Assembly (NCBI GenBank): GCA_902774015.1
Contig: CACYHB010000010.1
Location: 1 to 49,568 of the forward strand
Direction: 5' to 3'
Origin: Oscillospiraceae bacterium
GTDB lineage: Bacteria; Bacillota; Clostridia; Oscillospirales; Oscillospiraceae
Length of the DNA: 49,568 nucleotides
Of the stretch, positions 42,679 to 49,568 are shown one piece after another (the stretch's first letter is position 1; each line of letters opens with the position of its first letter). The notes beneath the pieces were generated by a model that searched no databases, was not told the DNA's origin, and saw only the letters and a list, made by a program, of their open reading frames with translations. A program made the position numbers and the translations under genes.

Positions 42679-44729
42679 AGAAAATTCTTTCCCTGCTGCT
42701 GGCCCTCGTAATGGTCTGCAGCCTTTCTATTCCCGCTTTTGCCGCCCCTGTGGATGAGGCGACGATTGACATGACCCGCACCGGCAACATCGACCTGTGG
42801 AAGTATGATCTGACCAATGCCGAAAAAGACGGTCTATGGGACAGTTCCTATGTCTCCACCGGCGTCCGCGATGTGAACGGCGTGGAAAATGTTCTGGGAG
42901 ATGCCGAGCGGCTGTCCCCTTTGAACGAGAACGGCACCGCCTATGGCTACGCGCTGAAGGGCGTTGAGTTTACTTACCTTCGCGTTGCCGATATCCGCAC
43001 CTATACCGAATCTGAGGATGGTGTGGAGCATATCGAAGTCCTATACGGTTTTGCCAAGGGTAATACCCTTCTCTCTGCCATTGGCGTGACCGTAGATGAC
43101 CGCTATTCCAAGGCCGATCAGACGGTTGACGGAGTTCAGTATTACTACTACCAGTCCGATGTGCTGATCGACGCGCTCAAGGCTTCCCTGGAGAATAATG
43201 CAACCGTCGTAAAGAACGCGCTGGAGAATTATGCCGTTACCGGTGGCGGCACCAAGATGCCGGAAACCGACGCCTACGGTCATACCGAAGCGAAAGATCT
43301 GCCCCTCGGTCTGTACCTCTTTGTGGAGACGAAGGTCCCCGAAATGGTCACGGAAACCAGCGCTCCCTTCCTTGTTTCTGTACCTATTACTTCGGTCAAC
43401 GGCACGAATGCGCGCGACGGCGGCACCCGTTGGATCTATGACATTGCTCTGTATCCCAAGAACCTCACCGGTATCCCCACGCTGGAAAAGACCCTGCGCG
43501 AGACCAAGGCCGACACCGGCAAAAACAGCGGCAGCACCTCTGACATCAACGACGGCTTTGCTCATACCGGCACCGCCTCTGACGGCGATGTGATCGACTA
43601 TCAGATCATCAGTACTCTGCCCAGCATCACCTCTGCGGCTTCCTATCTGACCACCTACTCCTTCGTGGATACGCTTTCTGCCGGTCTGAGCTACAACAAG
43701 AACGATGTGATCCTAGAGTTCTTCCGCGACGCAGATTGCACCAACAAGGTCGCCACCTGGAAGGAAGAAGACGGCAAATTCCGTGTGACCTATAATCCCG
43801 CCGCCAACGGTGACAATGTGATGAGCATTGAGATGACCGATTCCGGTCTGCGGGAAATCAACACCAGCCGCAGCGTCTATACCGGCAGCCAGATGGTTAA
43901 TTCCGGCTATTCCGACTGCACCCTCCGCATCACCTACACGGCAACTATGAATGCGGATGATAATGTGATTTACGGCGATGACGGCAACGACAACGCTGTG
44001 GTTCTGACTTGGAAGCGCAGCAACACCAGCTACTACGACACTCTCGTGGACGATTGCCATGTGTACTCATACGGCATTGACCTGACCAAGCGTTTCAGCG
44101 ATGGCAAAGGTGACTTCACCAAGGTCGAGTTCATTCTCCACAACGATACGGATAACTACTTTGTGCAGGCGCGGATGGAAAGTGCCGGTCTCTACTATGT
44201 GACCGGGCATACGGATAAAGAAGCCGATGCTGCTCACTTTATCCCCGACACCAACGGCAAGCTCCAGATCAAGGGTCTGGAGGATGACGACTACACCATG
44301 ACCGAAGTGCGCACGGACAACGCCTACACGCTGCTGAAGAACAGCATTAAGATCGTGATCTCCCAGGAAGAGAGCGATACCCTGTGCGGCATCTATGGTA
44401 CAGATGTTCTCGGCCTGCTGCAGAACGATCCCCGTTATGCCAATGTGGAGCCCGGACAGTATCACAATATGCCGCAGAAGCATCTGCAGCACAAGCTGCT
44501 GACTGCCAGCTCGACTGTAGACAAGAACGATGTAAACATGAAGCCGGACGAGAGCTCTGTCAACGCCTTCGTTCCCTTTACGGTCATCAACACCCGTGGC
44601 TTCGATTTGCCTCAGACCGGTGGCATGGGCAACTGGATGTTCCCGGTGATCGGCATGTCTGCTTTCGCTCTGTGCATGTTTGCCATTTTTGCGCTCTGCC
44701 GCAAAAAGAAAGTTCCTGCCAACAAATAA
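42675..44729 (+). CDS. SpaA-type major pilin (isopeptide-linked)
   Basis: 684 aa. Signal peptide (to about 24), pilin motif WIYDIALYPKN with lysine K262, E-box-like YLFVETKVP, a middle Cna-B like domain with YTMTEVRT, and an LPQTG signal at 645-649 with hydrophobic helix and basic tail. In known systems a class C sortase joins the LPxTG Thr of one subunit to the pilin-motif Lys of the next. Overlaps the preceding gene by 4 nt (ATGA). ATG 42675 has AAAAGGAG upstream. Confidence 0.88.
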   Translation: MKKILSLLLALVMVCSLSIPAFAAPVDEATIDMTRTGNIDLWKYDLTNAEKDGLWDSSYVSTGVRDVNGVENVLGDAERLSPLNENGTAYGYALKGVEFTYLRVADIRTYTESEDGVEHIEVLYGFAKGNTLLSAIGVTVDDRYSKADQTVDGVQYYYYQSDVLIDALKASLENNATVVKNALENYAVTGGGTKMPETDAYGHTEAKDLPLGLYLFVETKVPEMVTETSAPFLVSVPITSVNGTNARDGGTRWIYDIALYPKNLTGIPTLEKTLRETKADTGKNSGSTSDINDGFAHTGTASDGDVIDYQIISTLPSITSAASYLTTYSFVDTLSAGLSYNKNDVILEFFRDADCTNKVATWKEEDGKFRVTYNPAANGDNVMSIEMTDSGLREINTSRSVYTGSQMVNSGYSDCTLRITYTATMNADDNVIYGDDGNDNAVVLTWKRSNTSYYDTLVDDCHVYSYGIDLTKRFSDGKGDFTKVEFILHNDTDNYFVQARMESAGLYYVTGHTDKEADAAHFIPDTNGKLQIKGLEDDDYTMTEVRTDNAYTLLKNSIKIVISQEESDTLCGIYGTDVLGLLQNDPRYANVEPGQYHNMPQKHLQHKLLTASSTVDKNDVNMKPDESSVNAFVPFTVINTRGFDLPQTGGMGNWMFPVIGMSAFALCMFAIFALCRKKKVPANK

Positions 44730-44743
44730 GTATACAAGCCCCA

Positions 44744-44775
44744 AACAGGGAGGCACCGCAAGATGCCTCCCTGTT
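44744..44775 (+). promoter_or_regulatory. Hairpin between pilin and sortase genes
   Basis: 12-bp perfect stem AACAGGGAGGCA / TGCCTCCCTGTT, 8-nt loop, no T-run. Could reduce sortase expression relative to pilin, as is common in pilus operons, or stabilise the upstream mRNA. Confidence 0.5.
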
Positions 44776-44792
44776 GCCATGATGGAGAACAA

Positions 44793-45740
44793 ATGAGAAA
44801 AGGAACAAAAATCATGATCTGTCTTTCTCTCGCACTTCTCGCCTTGGTCATCACGCTCTACCCGCTGATCAGCAATTATTTTGCAGAGGTAAACAGAAGT
44901 CTGATCGAGACCAAATACACGAAGGCGGTAGAGCGGATGGACGATTCCGAAATCATTGGTGCAAGGATGGACGCGCAGCGATACAATGCCACGTTACTAT
45001 CTGTAACAGCAAAGCCCTACACGAAGGAAGCACTCCAGCAAGCAGCGGAAAGCTATGAGGATCTGTTGAACGTACGGGGCGACGGAATCATGGGCTACCT
45101 TGAAATTCCAAAGCTCGGCGTAGAATTGCCGATCTTCCATGGGACGGAGGAGGAAACATTGGATCGCGGGCTCGGCCATCTCCTCGGTTCCTCGCTCCCT
45201 GTAGGTGGGACAGGAACGCACTGTGTCATCACTGGGCACTCTGGACTGGCGGGACAGCGAATGTTCTCCGACCTGGATAAGCTGGAGCTCTTGGATGTGT
45301 TCTACATCAAAGTGCTGGATGAGACACTAGCCTACACGGTCATTGAGATCAACACCGTGCTTCCGGAGGATACCTCAGAGCTGACAATCAACCCGCAAGG
45401 TGACGATGTGACACTTGTGACCTGCACGCCTTATGGGGTCAACACTCACCGACTGCTGGTCCGCGGGGCTCGTATCAGCTATGAAATGGCTTCTGAAATG
45501 GCGGAAGAGCAAATCGCGGAGGAAGTAACGCCCACTTCCACTTGGGAGGAAGAATACCGCCGCGGCGTCCTGATTGGGATGCTCGGAATCGCATTCATTG
45601 TAACGCTTGTCGCAGCAGCAAAGAGTGTGGCACAACAGCGTCGCATAAAAACTGCATCAAGGCCGATACCGAAACACATGAGTCAAAACGCGCCCCTGCG
45701 CCATAGCAACGGAAAGAGAGGCAGGCATGAGGCACATTAA
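44793..45740 (+). CDS. Class C-type sortase 1
   Basis: 315 aa, membrane-anchored at both ends (about 7-27 and 245-270), the topology of pilus-polymerising sortases. Catalytic H149 (TGHSGL), C211 (TLVTCTPYG) and R220 (in THRLLVRG), with the H-to-C spacing of 62 seen in SrtC. The usual DPF/DPW lid motif before the catalytic core is not apparent. C-terminal tail is basic. Overlaps the next gene by 14 nt. Confidence 0.88.
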   Translation: MRKGTKIMICLSLALLALVITLYPLISNYFAEVNRSLIETKYTKAVERMDDSEIIGARMDAQRYNATLLSVTAKPYTKEALQQAAESYEDLLNVRGDGIMGYLEIPKLGVELPIFHGTEEETLDRGLGHLLGSSLPVGGTGTHCVITGHSGLAGQRMFSDLDKLELLDVFYIKVLDETLAYTVIEINTVLPEDTSELTINPQGDDVTLVTCTPYGVNTHRLLVRGARISYEMASEMAEEQIAEEVTPTSTWEEEYRRGVLIGMLGIAFIVTLVAAAKSVAQQRRIKTASRPIPKHMSQNAPLRHSNGKRGRHEAH

Positions 45741-46482
45741 ACTCAAACTATTTCTTCTGGTAGTGCTGATGTGCCTCGCCTTCGCTTCCGCTGCGTATGC
45801 GTTAAAGCCTCTCATATATGGCGTTGAAAAGGCAGTAGAGATCGAAAACACAGTAGAAGAGTTTCTGGAAACTGCAGAAAATGCGCAGCAAGAAGCAGAA
45901 ACAACAACTCCACCGCGGGTGGAAACTACGGAGCCGTGGGCCATTCCCTATGCAGATCTGTGGCGAGACATGCTTCACTACAACAATTCACTGTTTACCT
46001 ACCGCCAGCGTGATTTGAACAGCAAGAGTGCCTATGAGGTTTCTCAATTTAAGCTTACCGACTACGGGCTGCCATCCGAGACCTTCGGCGTCATCACGAT
46101 CCCGAAGATGGAGCTGGAAATGCCCCTTTATCTCGGCGCGAGCGAAGCGAATATGGCTAACGGCGCGGCAGTCCTCTCTCAAACCAGCATCCCTATCGGC
46201 GGAATCGGCACAAACGCCGTGATCGCCGGTCACCGTGGCTACGGTGGCTACAAGTATTTTAAGGACATTGAACTGCTGGAGGTTGGTGACGAAGTAACCA
46301 TCACAAACCTCTGGGAGACGCTGACCTACAAGGTCGTTGAGATCAAGATCGTCTCACCGGATGATGTGGAGTCCATCTTGATCCAGCGCCAGCGAGACCT
46401 CATCACGCTGCTGACCTGCCATCCTTATGCAAGCGGCGGCAAATACCGATACCTCGTTTTCTGTGAGCGAGTACAAAACTAA
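45727..46482 (+). CDS. Sortase 2
   Basis: 251 aa with one N-terminal membrane segment (about 5-25). Catalytic H169 (AGHRGYGG), C231 (LLTCHPYASGG) and R241. No C-terminal membrane helix, so unlike sortase 1 it resembles housekeeping or class D-like enzymes and may anchor the finished pilus or the MPETG protein to the wall. Its low-complexity linker (QQEAETTTPPRVETTE) lies before the catalytic domain. Confidence 0.85.
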   Translation: MRHIKLKLFLLVVLMCLAFASAAYALKPLIYGVEKAVEIENTVEEFLETAENAQQEAETTTPPRVETTEPWAIPYADLWRDMLHYNNSLFTYRQRDLNSKSAYEVSQFKLTDYGLPSETFGVITIPKMELEMPLYLGASEANMANGAAVLSQTSIPIGGIGTNAVIAGHRGYGGYKYFKDIELLEVGDEVTITNLWETLTYKVVEIKIVSPDDVESILIQRQRDLITLLTCHPYASGGKYRYLVFCERVQN

Positions 46483-46502
46483 AAACATGGAGGAATGTAT
46501 CT

Positions 46503-46838
46503 ATGACCAGACCTTTGGCTTACATCACTGCCCCCTGGGGCGAGGACAATCTTGAAAATGCTACTCTTGCGGCCAGCTACTGCCGTCAGGCTTATGAGGC
46601 TGGCTATTCGCCCATATGCCCCGCGCTGTTCATGCCGACCTTTCTGAAAGGCGATGCCCCCGCGGAGGTCAAGGACCGCGAGGAGATGTCTGACGAGCTG
46701 CTGAAGCGCAGTCGCATCCTCGTTGTCTGCGGCGACAAGGTGAACGATGAGGTCAAGAGCGACATCGCTCTGGCCAAGCATTGCCGGATCTCCTATACCA
46801 CGCTCGGCGGCATCCTGGCCGTGAGCAAGCTCGACTGA
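46503..46838 (+). CDS. DUF4406/DUF7768-like small protein (nucleoside 2-deoxyribosyltransferase-like)
   Basis: 111 aa. Rossmann-like start YITAPWGEDNLENATLAASYCRQAYEAGYSPICPALFMPTF-type, with the end (SRILVVCGDKVNDEVKSDIALAKHC) seen in the same family. Function in ICEs is unknown; the fold could handle nucleosides or a nucleotide signal. Good Shine-Dalgarno (GGAGG). Confidence 0.7.
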   Translation: MTRPLAYITAPWGEDNLENATLAASYCRQAYEAGYSPICPALFMPTFLKGDAPAEVKDREEMSDELLKRSRILVVCGDKVNDEVKSDIALAKHCRISYTTLGGILAVSKLD

Positions 46839-46853
46839 AAGGAGGGCTGCTGA

Positions 46854-46940
46854 ATGAAGAAGATCTTTTGCATTGTTCTTTCGGCTGCGCTGATCGCGCT
46901 GCCGACGATTATGCTGATCAGCAAGCACCGTATGGCATAA
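46854..46940 (+). CDS. 28-aa membrane peptide
   Basis: ATG at 46854 with AAAGGAGGG upstream; mostly hydrophobic (FCIVLSAALIALPTIMLI) with a basic start and end. No family known. The strong ribosome-binding site supports real translation. Confidence 0.55.
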   Translation: MKKIFCIVLSAALIALPTIMLISKHRMA

Positions 46941-46954
46941 GCAGGCTGCAGGAC

Positions 46955-46986
46955 CAAAGGGGTGACTGATCAAGGTTGCCCCTTTG
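46955..46986 (+). terminator. Hairpin after the small peptide gene
   Basis: CAAAGGGG (46955-46962) pairs with CCCCTTTG (46979-46986), with further G-U pairing inside. Few T residues follow. Confidence 0.4.
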
Positions 46987-47016
46987 CTGCATATAAGAAT
47001 ACTCAGGAGGTAATAC

Positions 47017-47442
47017 ATGAACTGCTATCCCGTGGTAAATTACGCGGGGTCATTCAATGGGCGAATTCTTGAAGAACTTGGTTATCGAACAAAGGAGGAT
47101 CTCTTAAATGCAAAGGTATATGATTTGCTTTTGATAGGGAGCTTCAGCAGGTACGATGTTGTAAAAATCATTTGCGCGCTTGCCAAGGAAGAACGCCCGT
47201 CGAGTTATGAACGTCTGGATAAAGACACTCTTGGAAGCCTGACGGGCGTTACGGTATATGGGCAGACGAAAAAAGATTATCCAAGCAGCAAAGTAAAATC
47301 CATTACGATGCGCGAGGTGCTTCACTTTCCGTCTTTGTCTCTTGAGAAGGTAACCGTCCTGCTTCTTATCCTTGAAAACGCGATCTGGACTCGCAAACCT
47401 ATTCCATCACAAGGAGGTGGTGCGATTGCAGGAAGAAGTTGA
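47017..47442 (+). CDS. Unrecognised ICE protein, 141 aa
   Basis: ATG 47017 with CAGGAGG upstream. Mixed, soluble protein; no membrane segment and no motif recognised. Codon use is more AT-rich than its neighbours (for example TTA, ATA, AAA), so it may have a different origin from the pilus block. Its last 17 nt overlap pcfB. Confidence 0.65.
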   Translation: MNCYPVVNYAGSFNGRILEELGYRTKEDLLNAKVYDLLLIGSFSRYDVVKIICALAKEERPSSYERLDKDTLGSLTGVTVYGQTKKDYPSSKVKSITMREVLHFPSLSLEKVTVLLLILENAIWTRKPIPSQGGGAIAGRS

Positions 47443-47896
47443 GCAGCGCACAGTCACGCTTGTCGTGAATACAGCAAAGCTCACGGAGCAGGAGCTTGAA
47501 AAAGCCCTGTCCAAGCTGCTGGCCCATATGCGAGCTGAACGGCAGCGCAAGCCCGTGAAGGAAAAGCACGGGCGCATGACGGTCAAGCAACTGGCCACGC
47601 AAAACCGGGGCATGAAAAGTATTGAGGTGTCTGATGAAAACATCGGCTCTTTCAACCGCGTCGCCCGGAAATACGGGGTGGACTTTGCCCCGTACAAGGT
47701 CAAAGGCAAAGACCGGTATCTGATCTTTTTCAAGGCCGCCGATGAGGATGCTATGACAGCGGCCTTTACCGAATACACGGACAAGGTGGTAAAGCGGGAG
47801 AAAAAGCCATCTGTGCTTGCAGCGCTCCATAAGTTCAAGGAGCTTGTGGCGTCTCTCTCCCCTGCAAAGGAGAAACGGAGGGAGCGCGAGCGTTGA
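47426..47896 (+). CDS. pcfB: PcfB family protein (DUF3801)
   Basis: 156 aa from the TTG at 47426, 8 nt after AAGGAGG. PcfB-type proteins stand just before the VirD4 coupling protein in many Firmicutes conjugative elements; in pCF10 PcfB is needed for transfer. The end is highly charged (KEKRRERER). The last bases overlap the virD4 start. Confidence 0.85.
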   Translation: MQEEVEQRTVTLVVNTAKLTEQELEKALSKLLAHMRAERQRKPVKEKHGRMTVKQLATQNRGMKSIEVSDENIGSFNRVARKYGVDFAPYKVKGKDRYLIFFKAADEDAMTAAFTEYTDKVVKREKKPSVLAALHKFKELVASLSPAKEKRRERER

Positions 47897-49568
47897 GCAA
47901 GAAAACGAAGCGTCTCCTTCTGCGCTATCTGCCCTATGTTCTTTTTGCGCTTCTCGGCACCAAGCTAGGGCAGTCGTGGCGGCTTGCTCCCGGCTTCGGC
48001 GTCTCTGAGAAGTTTTTGCATCTTATGGAGGGCATGGCCGCCGCCTTTCAATCGGCCATGCCCAGCTTCCATCCCTTTGATCTTCTGATCGGCGTGATCT
48101 TCGCAGCAATCATCTGGCTGGCCGTCTACATCAAAGGGAAAAACGCCAAGAAGTTTCGTAAGAACCAGGAATACGGTTCCGCCCGCTGGGGCAATGCGGA
48201 GGATATCGCCCCCTACATGGACCCGGAGTTCAGGAATAACATTATTCTAACCAAGACGGAAATGCTCACCATGAACAACCGCCCGCCCGATCCGAAGACT
48301 GCCCGGAACAAGAATGTGCTGATCATCGGCGGCTCCGGCAGCGGCAAGACGCGGTTTTGGCTTAAACCAAATCTCATGCAGTGCAATTCCGAGAAATACC
48401 CGGTCAGTTTCGTTGTGACCGATCCGAAGGGCAGCATCGTAACCGAGTGCGGAAAGATGCTGCAGCACTATGGGTATCAGATCAAGATTCTGAATACCAT
48501 CAACTTTACAAAGTCCATGCACTATAACCCCTTCACCTACATCAACAGCGAGAAGGATATCTTGAAGCTCGTCACGGCACTGATTGCCAATACCAAAGGC
48601 GAGGGCAAAGCCGGGGACGATTTCTGGGTCAAAGCGGAGACGCTGCTCTACACAGCGCTGATCGGCTATATCCACTATGAAGCCCCGGTCGAGGAGCAGA
48701 ATTTCTCCACACTGATCGAATTCATCAACGCGATGGAAGTCCGCGAGGATGATGAGGAATTTCAGAATCCGGTTGACATCATATTTGAGGAGCTGGCAAA
48801 GAACAAGCCAGGCCATTTTGCCGTGCGGCAATATGCCAAGTACAAGCTCGCCGCAGGCAAGACCGCCAAAAGCATCCTGATCTCCTGCGGCGCGCGCCTT
48901 GCCCCTTTCGATATCCAGGAACTGCGCGAGCTGACGGCCTACGACGAGCTGCAGCTCGACACGCTGGGCGATAAGGAAACCGCGCTGTTTATCATCATGT
49001 CCGACACAGACGATACCTTCAACTTCCTCATATCCCTTTGCTACACGCAGCTTTTCAATCTGCTGTGCGAGAAAGCGGATGATGTTTACGGCGGGCGGCT
49101 GCCGGTCCATGTGCGCTGCCTCATTGACGAGGCTGCCAACATCGGCCAGATCCCGCGTCTGGAAAAGCTGGTCGCCACGATCCGCAGCCGCGAGATTTCC
49201 TGCTGCCTGGTTCTGCAGGCTCAGAGCCAGCTCAAGGCGCTGTATAAGGACAATGCCGACACGATCATCGGCAACATGGACTGCTCGATCTTTCTCGGCG
49301 GCAAGGAGCCTACTACACTCAAGGAGCTGGCGACTTCTCTGGGCAAAGAGACCATCGACACCTACAACACCGGCGAGAGCCGTGGCCGCGAGGTCTCGCA
49401 CAGCCTGAACTACCAGAAGCTCGGCAAGGAGCTGATGAGCATTGACGAGTTGGCCGTGCTGGACGGAGGCAAGTGCATCCTCCAGCTCCGCGGCGTCCGG
49501 CCTTTCCTCTCTGACAAATACGATATCACCAAGCATCCCAACTACCGCTTTACCTCGGACTATGATGA
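47893..49568 (+). CDS. virD4: VirD4/TraG type IV coupling protein (CD1115 family), cut by the window edge
   Basis: Starts TTG at 47893 inside the pcfB end (stop overlap) and stays open to the edge, 558 codons. Two membrane segments (about 10-25 and 55-78), Walker A GGSGSGKT (146-153), Walker B CLIDEAAN with D412 and E413, and the conserved FVVTDPKGS. It powers transfer of the DNA-relaxase complex to the mating channel. The C-terminus is missing from the window. Confidence 0.93.
   Translation, partial: MSKKTKRLLLRYLPYVLFALLGTKLGQSWRLAPGFGVSEKFLHLMEGMAAAFQSAMPSFHPFDLLIGVIFAAIIWLAVYIKGKNAKKFRKNQEYGSARWGNAEDIAPYMDPEFRNNIILTKTEMLTMNNRPPDPKTARNKNVLIIGGSGSGKTRFWLKPNLMQCNSEKYPVSFVVTDPKGSIVTECGKMLQHYGYQIKILNTINFTKSMHYNPFTYINSEKDILKLVTALIANTKGEGKAGDDFWVKAETLLYTALIGYIHYEAPVEEQNFSTLIEFINAMEVREDDEEFQNPVDIIFEELAKNKPGHFAVRQYAKYKLAAGKTAKSILISCGARLAPFDIQELRELTAYDELQLDTLGDKETALFIIMSDTDDTFNFLISLCYTQLFNLLCEKADDVYGGRLPVHVRCLIDEAANIGQIPRLEKLVATIRSREISCCLVLQAQSQLKALYKDNADTIIGNMDCSIFLGGKEPTTLKELATSLGKETIDTYNTGESRGREVSHSLNYQKLGKELMSIDELAVLDGGKCILQLRGVRPFLSDKYDITKHPNYRFTSDYD

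Larger units (their letters stand above)
36826..49568 (+). mobile_element. Integrative conjugative element, left part
   Basis: Partition genes, replication-initiator-like gene, pilus/sortase genes, PcfB and VirD4 (CD1115-type) follow a tRNA-derived boundary. Lower GC than the chromosome. Gene order fits the ICE family widespread in gut Clostridia. The element continues past the right edge, so relaxase, mating-channel genes, cargo and integrase are not seen. Confidence 0.85.

Noticed and set aside
48247-49536. Minus-strand frame over virD4
   Set aside because: Antisense of the VirD4 coding region; no family match, and the + strand shows Walker A and B motifs.

Overview
The window looks like the chromosome of a GC-rich, spore-forming, strictly anaerobic member of the Clostridia (Oscillospiraceae-like; genus not assigned), with an integrative conjugative element (ICE) beginning near 36.8 kb and running off the right edge. 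Evidence for the host: a SpoIIQ-type sporulation peptidase, an oxygen-sensitive 2-hydroxyacyl-CoA dehydratase pair, Firmicutes gene orders (gdpP-rplI-dnaB and tilS-hpt-ftsH), strong Shine-Dalgarno sequences with frequent TTG/GTG starts, and consensus sigma-A promoters. Base composition drops visibly at the ICE.

Region 1 (1-10.9 kb): SpoIIQ-like peptidase with a hairpin over its ribosome-binding site; a leftward operon of two 2-hydroxyacyl-CoA dehydratase-family subunits plus a 56-residue membrane protein; a membrane-anchored endonuclease/exonuclease/phosphatase-fold protein divergent from glyA; an 816-residue adenosine-deaminase-like protein with a Rossmann/SLOG-like C-terminal region, whose promoter carries a perfect palindrome between -35 and -10; then mgtE with its own promoter and a ~190-nt leader holding a 29-codon ORF and two crossing (mutually exclusive or pseudoknotted) 9-bp helices.

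Region 2 (10.9-23.2 kb): a sugar nucleotidyltransferase with a phosphomannomutase-like tail; gdpP-rplI-dnaB with two copies of a triple-hairpin repeat flanking rplI; tilS-hpt-ftsH; and a two-gene unit of a phosphodiester-glycosidase-like protein with a repetitive charged cytoplasmic tail and a divergent Lgt-like membrane protein.

Region 3 (23.2-36.3 kb): aspartate-family metabolism. ilvA-ridA and an ACT-domain regulator with thrC run leftward; hom, aspartate kinase and asd run rightward from the same divergent control region. Then come a heterodimeric ABC exporter and a multi-cluster iron-sulfur protein with a winged-helix N-terminus and a strongly shortened flavin/NAD domain.

Region 4 (36.4-49.6 kb): the ICE. 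Its left junction holds two direct copies of a tRNA 3' end 159 bp apart, each next to a terminator hairpin, with a third inverted tRNA fragment between, suggesting repeated insertion at one tRNA gene. The element then encodes ParA, ParB, a replication-initiator-like protein, a thioester-type surface protein, a SpaA-type major pilin, two sortases, small accessory genes, PcfB and a VirD4 coupling protein cut by the window edge. The integrase, relaxase and other transfer genes are not seen and should lie to the right.

The most interesting candidates are the mgtE leader, the deaminase/SLOG-like fusion with its operator-like palindrome, the layered tRNA junction, and the ICE-borne sortase-assembled pilus whose surface protein lacks the thioester glutamine.
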